DNA of 64,000 nt from Litoditis marina (taxonomy: Eukaryota; Nematoda; Chromadorea; Rhabditida; Rhabditidae), in contig OZ038436.1 of the NCBI GenBank assembly GCA_964036275.1, forward strand, positions 17,511,904 through 17,575,903, read 5' to 3'. The position numbers were made by a program, and so were the translations under genes. Below, in pieces: positions 57,001 through 64,000 of this stretch. How positions within the stretch are numbered: the stretch's first letter is position 1; the number at the start of each line of letters is the position of its first letter. A model generated the notes under the pieces. It ran no database searches. It was not told the origin of the DNA and was given only the letters and a program-made list of their open reading frames with translations.

Positions 57001-60000
57001 TGCAAACATTTCCGCAGTGTTCCTGGGGCAATCTCTCAACACATTGCGAGTTGCATGTCTGAAATCAATTTGTACAAAGGCTTTAACGAATGGATTGCTA
57101 GTTGTCAGAAAACAAGAAATCAATATTTTGTTCTGACCTGTTCGCAAATGGGCATGCATTCAGGGACACGGAAATCAATAGTCGTGGGGGCTGGACGCGG
57201 CGGAGACGTCGCCGGCGCCACATTAGGAGAGCGACATTCATCCTCGCAAACCTACAAATCATTATTCAAAGTGAAAGCAAAGAAATGTTTTTTTTGCCAA
57301 TAAAAAATCAAAAACACTTGTACGCTAATCGAAAAACGGAAGAGTAGAACAATTGAAAACACTGCCCGGGCAATTACCATAGTCTAGGCTCGGAGACCAG
57401 CGATTGAATCCGGAAAACCGCAACCGTTTGTGAGATCTATAAACGCACCTCCACACAAATGTTCTGGCACTGCGTGGGATTCGAGTTGCTCTGCAGACAT
57501 CCTTGTTTACAACTCTGTTCACACGGGCACGTCATAACCTGTACGTTGATCTGCACACGATTGGCTTCCTTCAAATACCAACATCGTTGTTTGAACATAT
57601 ATTTCTAGTTTAGAGGGGTACATTGATTATTACACGTTTTGTTTTCATACGAGGACTCAGTTGGGCGTTTTGTGGCGTATCACCATTCTTGTTGAAATAA
57701 ACAACACACAATCGATAAAAACTTGAAAAAAAAACTAAAATATTTACTATGGAATTATGTGCTCAGTGAAAGGTGCCACTCAAAATCGTTTCGACCCTTA
57801 CTCAAGACCCTGTTTCCTGACCCTGATGATTACTGCTGGAGATTCCGCGATATGAAGCCGACAAAATTACAACCCATTCAAACCTCGACCTCGAAAAGAT
57901 TATTGATGCCTATTTATAGCCGGTAAATTTGCTATAAAACACACCTGGACACACTGTGGTGTGCACTGAGGTTGACATTGGGGTACACATTGGGGAGGTG
58001 CTTGAGGGGCTGGCTGCTGAACTTGATTCTAGAAACAGAACTTGCTGATTTCAACAACTTCTAGAAAGTTTGTTACTGAACTGAACAGATAACAACTGGT
58101 TGCAAGACAGTGGTGTGATGTGATCAACTGATAGAACTTAGGCGTGCAAACTTATGAAAGAGAATGCAATCTTAACAAACCTATTCCCAGAGGACACTAC
58201 ACAACTTGGAAAACCACTTTTTCTGTGTTGAAGTGACAAAAATGACGTCATAACTTTTCATTGTAGTCTGTTTTTATCACTTTTTTGAAATAAGCTTTGC
58301 AAGCAGCAAGCAGAAAGCAGGAAACCGAATGGTGGAGCATAACAGACCTGATTCTGTTTCAAAATGCAGCTGGGCTCACAAGCAGGCTGGCAAGCGGGTG
58401 CGCATTGCACTTCATTGTTGGTGATGGTGATGTGCACGGTCTGCTTCATAATGCACGATTCCTCGCATTTTGGCTGACAGACAGGAATGCACGTAGGGGC
58501 CTGGGTACGAGTGCACGAGTCCTGACAGGCCGGCATGCATGCCGGCACGCATGACGGAGCGGCTGCCTGAACCTGAGCCTGGATGCAGGACTGCTGACAG
58601 GCCGGCATGCAGACCGGAATACAGGAGGTCGAGAGAAGCTGCACCTGTAGACAAGCATGATGACAATCTGGTTGGCACTTACTGGGACATGTTAGCAATG
58701 CAAGAGGAACCGAACCATCTCCGGTTGTTATTGTATGCGGCGGAAACGTAGACGTGCCGGTGGAGTTGATGTGGGTGATTAGTGAATTAGTATCAGTATC
58801 AGAGTTGGTGCGAGTTTCGTGCTGTGCTAGAGTGTCAGAGTAATTTGTGTTTGGGCTGTTACCGTGTGATAAAGTAGGTGACTGCGTACTTGTAGCTTCA
58901 TTATGCAAATCTGTAACAACAGTGGACTGATTGTTTTGCAGAGTTGAAGATATGTTGTCCTCACTAGTTGTAGAAGTCCCAGCGCGGTCTGGTTCTGGTG
59001 TTGTGGTAGCAGTTGCAAAGTGTGTAAACGAGAAAGACAACGGTGACGTTTCTGTCGTGTTTTCATCAGCGATTGTAATAAGAGATTTGTTGACCACGTC
59101 AGAACGTGTTGACGCCTCGAAGTTGAGTGGAGTGTGAGGAGTTTTGGGAGAAGACACTATGTTTACACTGGCAGCACTCTGCGAAGTTGCCTCTATCGCA
59201 TGTTGATTTGGAGGTATGACAATCTGGCCCGAAGCTTTGTTGTTGTTGTTGGTTGAGTTTTCGATGAATGATAAGCAGTCCGGTAGACAATCCGGCCTAC
59301 ACTGCCAGGGACAGTTAATCTCAGCGTCCTTTCCTTGGTGCAAGTTTATACATTCCTCTATACAATCGGGTTGGCAAACGCGTGGACAGCTATTCGCATT
59401 CATAGAGTTGTGTTCAACGAAATTGTGTTCAACAAAATTGGTAAAATTGAATGGTTTCTGAGGTGAGTCTGGTGAAGCAGTTGGGAAATCAAGAGGTTTG
59501 TCATTAGTAATTTCATCAAAACCGGACTTTTGATCTGCGCCAAACCCGTTTGTTTCCAATGTAGTTCGGTATCGGTCTGTACATGCAGAAAAACAGTCTG
59601 GTCTACAAGGTATTGGACATGGTCGAATTGGCGGTTCATCAACAGAAGATTGGGGAAAAATCGGTGACTGCATATTTTCGATACAAACCGGATCGCAGAC
59701 CGGCTGGCAGGCTTCCGGGCATATATCATCAGTAGAATGAACGTGTGACTTTGTTATCACATCCTGCCACGAACTTCTGTCAGGAGAAGCGTTGTTTATG
59801 GATGGTTTTGTTGAAAATGCGTTGTTCAATGAGTTTTGCGTAGATACACATGTCGGGGTGCACAGTGGAAGACACTCGTTGGGGCATAGATCCTGTATGT
59901 CTCGTGCGTATTGATAGAATCTGGGTCGACCAATGTCAGTGATACGACGCAGCATTTCTTGAGCTCGAATACATTTTAGTTCACAAGTGGGGCGGCAAGG

Positions 60001-63000
60001 AGGATGGCAGAAAGCAAAACTATGCCATCGCGTTGATTTGGATCTTGCCTTCGTCTCGTTTACACAAGATACTGAGCAGTGTGGTTGGCAGCGTGCGGGG
60101 CAGTAGCTGTGAAACGTGTGTGAGGGTTTGGGTATGGCTGGTGACAGCCGGTTAGTATTGTGACATGCATCAAAACAGAGAGGCAGGCAGGCTTGAACAC
60201 ATTGTGTTGATGAGTTGGCGTTAGTGCACTGAGTTATACACTCGTCTTGGCAGGAATCCTGACACTCTACCTGAGATTCAATGCAGCTGGGAGTGCAGGC
60301 GGGTTGGCAGGCGGGTACACATGAGGATGTGGGTACTGCAATGGGCTGGACCTGAGCTTGAATACAACTCTGCTCACAAAGGGGCCTACACGTGGGAATG
60401 CAACTGGGTTCAGTAACTATGTTGATGCTTAGGGGAGATTGGCTCTGCGATTGAATGCAGCTAGGTGTGCAGGTTGGACGGCAGGCCGGCACACAGTCTT
60501 CCTGGTTGACAATCTGTATCTGAAGCGATTGCGAGGCTATACAGGATGGCTGGCATTCTGGCTGACAGGCTGGAATACATTGCTTTTGGGGAAGGAGGGT
60601 GGGTTGTGGCACGGTGATCTGCGCGTGAAGTGGCGCTGGATTCGTACAGCTGGGAAGACATTGAGGTTGGCAGGCGGGAATGCATTTTTGTGTTGGAGAT
60701 TGCTCGGTGACTATATTGATGCTGACTGGTGGTTGACTCTGAGACTGAATGCAGCTGGGCGTACAGGTAGGGCAACATGCCGGCACGCAGTCCGGCTGGT
60801 TCACAATCGTTACCTGCAGAGATTGTGACACAATGCAGGCCGACTGACATTCCGGTTGACATGCGGGTACGCACTGGCGGGCAGGTGCTGGTGGAGATGT
60901 GGGTACGGGGGCAGGATTGGTACAACTGGGGAGACACTGGGGTTGACAGGCAGGAATACACTGTTTCACCGGGGTGGATACGAGAGTGGTTTGAACTGGT
61001 ACCGTGTTTGCCGCCGCCACACAGGACGGTTCGCACAGCGGTTGACAGGCGGGAACGCAGCTGGCAGAGTTGGCTACTCCAGAGGACAGCATGCTGTCAC
61101 ATTGAGAGGTACAGGCGGCCGTGCACGACGGGGCACATAGCTGACTCGACTTGTTGGAGCAGTAGGACTGGCACTTGTTGCTGCACTGTTGGACACATTG
61201 CTTCGAATCAATCGATATTCTGACCTCCAGGTTCTGTTTAGGTGCCTCGGTAGCTCGCGTGGCACAGGAGTTGGCACATTGACTTCCACAAGAGGATGCG
61301 CAGCTTTTTGCGGGATTTCCCTTGGAGACACACTGAGAGTGACATGCCTGACCGCATTTCGTGTCACATTTTGTGTTGAAGAACGAATCACTGAGATCAA
61401 GCTGGATTTGGATAGGTGCCATTGTAGAGGTGGGCGGGGCCTGGCTACAACCGAACTGACAGGTTGTTCCGCATGTCTGCTTACAAACTGAGAGCGGGGA
61501 GTTCTTGGCGACACAGGCAGACTGACACACGTTCTGGCAGGCCGATCTGCAGGAGTCCTGTGGAGCAGCTTGTTGGACCTGCAACTTCAAAGAAAATAAA
61601 AGCAAAAACCGTACAATCATATACATCAAATTGAAGATTTTCTAACAACTGTGTTTTCTAAGAACTTCCGGACCTGGATGATTGAAAAAAGATGCAACAC
61701 AGTTCGCGGACGAGTTGTATAATGGTGAGTAGTATAACAGCATATTTGCTGCGAAATAGATTCGATCGTTAACGGATGGAACAATAATCGCCTATAATGT
61801 ACGCAATAGCAACGACCGTGAGAAAGATAGTACATAACTTATATAATGTTGTTGTATTTTCAGAGGTTGTGAGACTTTAAAGTAGGCACTCTACCTGTAT
61901 TTTAACTGCGTGAGCTGATGCGGTTTTACACGTGTTTTGACATGTGTTTCTGCATTGATGAGAGCAGTGGTTAACGTTTCCGGTCCCTCGAGCACACACG
62001 GGCACACACGCACGCTCACATGTGGAGGAGCAGTCCGATCTCTGAGAAAAGAAAAAAGTTTTAGTAGCTCTTCCTCTGTCCTTCATAAGTAGTATTTCAT
62101 TGAAAGCGTTACGATTATTCTATATTCTCTACCCTTGTCACGATGAATGATCGAAAAAGTTTCAATTCCGTAGTTAAATGCCATTAGAGCACTAACGTAT
62201 ACACTGTATTGGTCAACCGGAACATGAAATAGACTATACTACAATCTTTTCGCAAAACGTAACCTTAAAGCTCACCAGAATGAATCTTTTACATGGAAAA
62301 GAAGTTGGGTATCTTTTTTTCCTCAAGCAGTCTTTTTTCGACTGTTGGTGTCTAACTGCAGTATGAACCGTGTTTAGCACTTTTCGCGCGGACTAGGGTT
62401 AAGACAGTCCCCGTAGTAGAGATTACAACGCTTTGAATTGAATCAGACGCTACACGGTAAACTTTGGCGGTGGAAACTGTCAAAAGTGCGACCGCTCAGA
62501 GGCTGTTTGAGAAGAGTATTTCTTTTGCACACATGGCGAGATCAAACAGTATGAAATACAACATTAATGTCATCAAAACCACGTTCTAAAGTGAGCGTAG
62601 TTATCGCTAAAATATATTGTGTCCATTGATTATGAAACTTTCTTGAAGGTAATATGAGTATCATAAATGTGAACTATCGTGTTCTGATAATGAGTTGTAT
62701 AGAAACTACAAAGTCTGGCATCTATCGTCTAGTAAACTCATTCTACTAGTTCTTCGATAAGCGTAAGATGTATTGTACTACGCTGGTGTGAAACGCCCGC
62801 GTAAATAGTATTTTTCCTAATGAATCTGGCAGAGATTAAAAAATTAATATACAAATAATGATGAATGATGATTTTCGAGAATCAGTGCTGTTTCAAGTTC
62901 TTAATATACTGAAAGTCAATTGAATAGTCACGTAAAGTCAGCATTCTAATGAGGAATCATTGCACGTTTCTGAGTTCTGCTGTGTTCAACATGTTTCACG

Positions 63001-63182
63001 TGACCGTGCATTGACTAACAGTATACTAGAATTCCTACCAGTTCTGCTCGGCTACATATTGGCTGGCAGGAGGGTCCTTGTTGACAGGCACAGGCTGGTT
63101 GCACACCAGTCGAGTAGTAGGTGCGTTGGGGCTGACAATTGCAGAACGACGAACAACCACAGTTACGTTTCGCACGCCGACC
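54045..63182 (-). CDS. Giant Cys-triplet-repeat extracellular protein (5' end missing)
   Basis: Exons in order: 63039-63182, 61895-62041, 58348-61578, 57945-58028, 57449-57568, 57138-57251, 56972-57058, 56559-56696, 56065-56256, 55561-55636, 55244-55366, 54732-54820, 54045-54146. They encode 1548 residues; a signal-peptide exon was not found and probably lies beyond 64000. The 3231-nt exon encodes about 29 modules of C-x3-C-x3-C-x3-C (for example CVPACQPLCEPSC and CIPVCQPKCEESC), broken by a Ser/Thr/Asn-rich stretch without Cys. The first exon reads GRRAKRNCGCSSFCNC; the last ends CAALCAKKRAKRS. A run of 9 Gln is encoded near 56075-56105. Cys spacing continues across several junctions (CVE|VC, CEQ|TC, CQ|GQC), confirming the splicing. 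Two introns use GC donors. The repeat matches Pfam C_tripleX of nematode abu/pqn proteins; a disulfide-linked cuticle or matrix component is inferred. Confidence 0.88.
54368..54448 (-). pseudogene. tRNA-like relic (class II, Leu/Ser type)
   Basis: On the minus strand the sequence GCGTGGCCGAGTGGTGAAG matches the start of class II tRNAs, including the A box (GGCCGAGTGG). A T-arm-like AGTTCAATGCC follows after a long variable region. The B box deviates from GGTTCGAATCC and the acceptor ends do not pair well, so it is probably non-functional. It lies in the last intron of the giant Cys-repeat gene. Confidence 0.5.
62903..63028. mobile_element. MITE-like element, family B copy 3
   Basis: It starts AATATACTGAAAGTCAATTG and ends TTGACTAACAGTATACT, inverted ends of about 17-20 bp. 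The interior (AGTCAGCATTCTAATGAGGA, ATTGCACGTTTCTGAG, TTCTGCTGTGTT, ATGTTTCACGTGACCGTGCA) matches the copies at 16505 and 17579. It lies in an intron of the Cys-repeat gene and ends about 10 bases from the splice donor of exon 63039-63182. Confidence 0.8.
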
Positions 63183-64000
63183 CTGAAAACAAGTGTACTT
63201 AGATTTCGAAAACAGGATCAATATATCAATATATCTCCTCACTTCTACTTTTATAAATGTGTTCTTATTTTCAGTAAGTCACCGTAGTAAACGTAGTTTC
63301 CCCCCTTCGGTAACTTCATAAAAATATCCGAACTATTCATAAAAAAATTCATTAAAAAAATCTTAAAAATTCATAAAAACCGCCGAACTACTGATTTACC
63401 GATTTGCAAACTGGGCGTTGTGGATTTATGTGCTCTTATCAATTATTTCTAATCCATAAAAACGATTTCACGCGTTTCATTCAATATTTAAAAAAAAATG
63501 CACCAATACTTGTAATGATTAAGCTCTCTTGGTGACAAGCTTGGGAGAAAATTACGAACGTTTCTGACATGTTTCTATCATTTTTGTCATTTAACCTAAT
63601 TTGCCTAGTAGTTGAGTATTTCGCAAGTTTCGCCAGTCTGTTTGTCTTCATTCTCACAAATGCAACCCCCGCTTCGGGCTCACTAGACTCGGTTTGGTGT
63701 TCATTTCTCGCGCACACGCGCGTCTACAACTCAAACATAAGATGCGCTAATGCACTTACACGGAGACAAAAAACACCTTCGCTTCTCGTACTAGGGGACA
63801 TTAGTTTGGAACGAGAATAGAAAGAATACGACGCTTTGGGGGCGTAGACTGCTCTGAATCGATCTGGTAAGGGAAATAGTTTGGATAGAGATAATTTTTA
63901 AAGTGGGACTGCAACGAATTTTCAAATAAGAGATCGAACTGAGACAAGTCGATAGATGTCCTTTTCTTACTAGAATGTCCAATATAAAGCTCTGTTTTCG
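63183..64000. other. 5' flank or intron of the Cys-repeat gene
   Basis: The minus-strand Cys-repeat gene needs at least one more upstream exon with a start codon and signal peptide. None with a fitting phase was recognised here, so this is probably intron. A phrase like ATTCATAAAAAxx(C)CGAACTA is repeated imperfectly around 63315-63395. Open frames at 63481-63717 (minus) and 63569-63820 (plus) carry no motif. Confidence 0.45.

Noticed and set aside
60461..61036. 191-codon second frame on the minus strand, and 60777-61223 on the plus strand
   Set aside because: Both are shadows of the giant repeat exon; the true frame has regular Cys spacing and is open for over 1000 codons.
1..64000. CRISPR arrays, integrases, reverse transcriptases or transposase genes
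   Set aside because: None were found; repeats present are foldback or microsatellite types and no catalytic motifs of such enzymes appear in any frame examined.

Overview
The window looks like nuclear DNA of a nematode, probably a free-living rhabditid related to Caenorhabditis or Pristionchus. The evidence is: AT-rich intergenic DNA; many short introns with 3' ends of the TTTCAG type; proteins rich in Cys-x3-Cys-x3-Cys repeats, a repeat class known mainly from nematodes; and a Cys-loop channel carrying the 'ETE' selectivity signature described for C. elegans EXP-1. The species cannot be named from sequence alone. No bacterial, viral or organellar genes were seen. Almost every real gene here is split into exons, so long single-frame ORFs are a poor guide. 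I built the gene models by hand, requiring GT/GC..AG introns, continuous reading phase and conserved motifs. Layout on the minus strand: 4827-10956 is a ligand-gated ion channel (exp-1-like). 15299-17974 is a complete heparan sulfate 3-O-sulfotransferase. 22591-26196 is a complete divergent PP1-type Ser/Thr phosphatase. 54045 to at least 63182 is a very large Cys-triplet-repeat secreted protein whose 5' end lies outside the window or is not recognised. Layout on the plus strand: 26779-32171 is a predicted small secreted protein. Its long intron holds a second small gene (29842-30597) with an apparent frame break, plus foldback and tandem repeats. 33471-34879 is a tentative small secreted protein. 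35448-38410 is a small Cys-triplet-repeat secreted protein with a TATA box. 48274-52857 is a BTB-BACK protein with a Cys-rich tail. Between the genes are AT-rich blocks with several short foldback (MITE-like) elements. At least two families occur in more than one copy (14186/41103 and 16505/17579/40345/62903). There are also two tRNA-like relics, a 35-base poly-C run and CT microsatellites. Two genes, 35448-38410 (+) and 54045-63182 (-), share one architecture and flank the BTB gene. They probably belong to the nematode abu/pqn-like Cys-repeat group, which is associated with the pharyngeal cuticle and extracellular matrix in C. elegans. The other genes have no evident functional link to one another beyond proximity.
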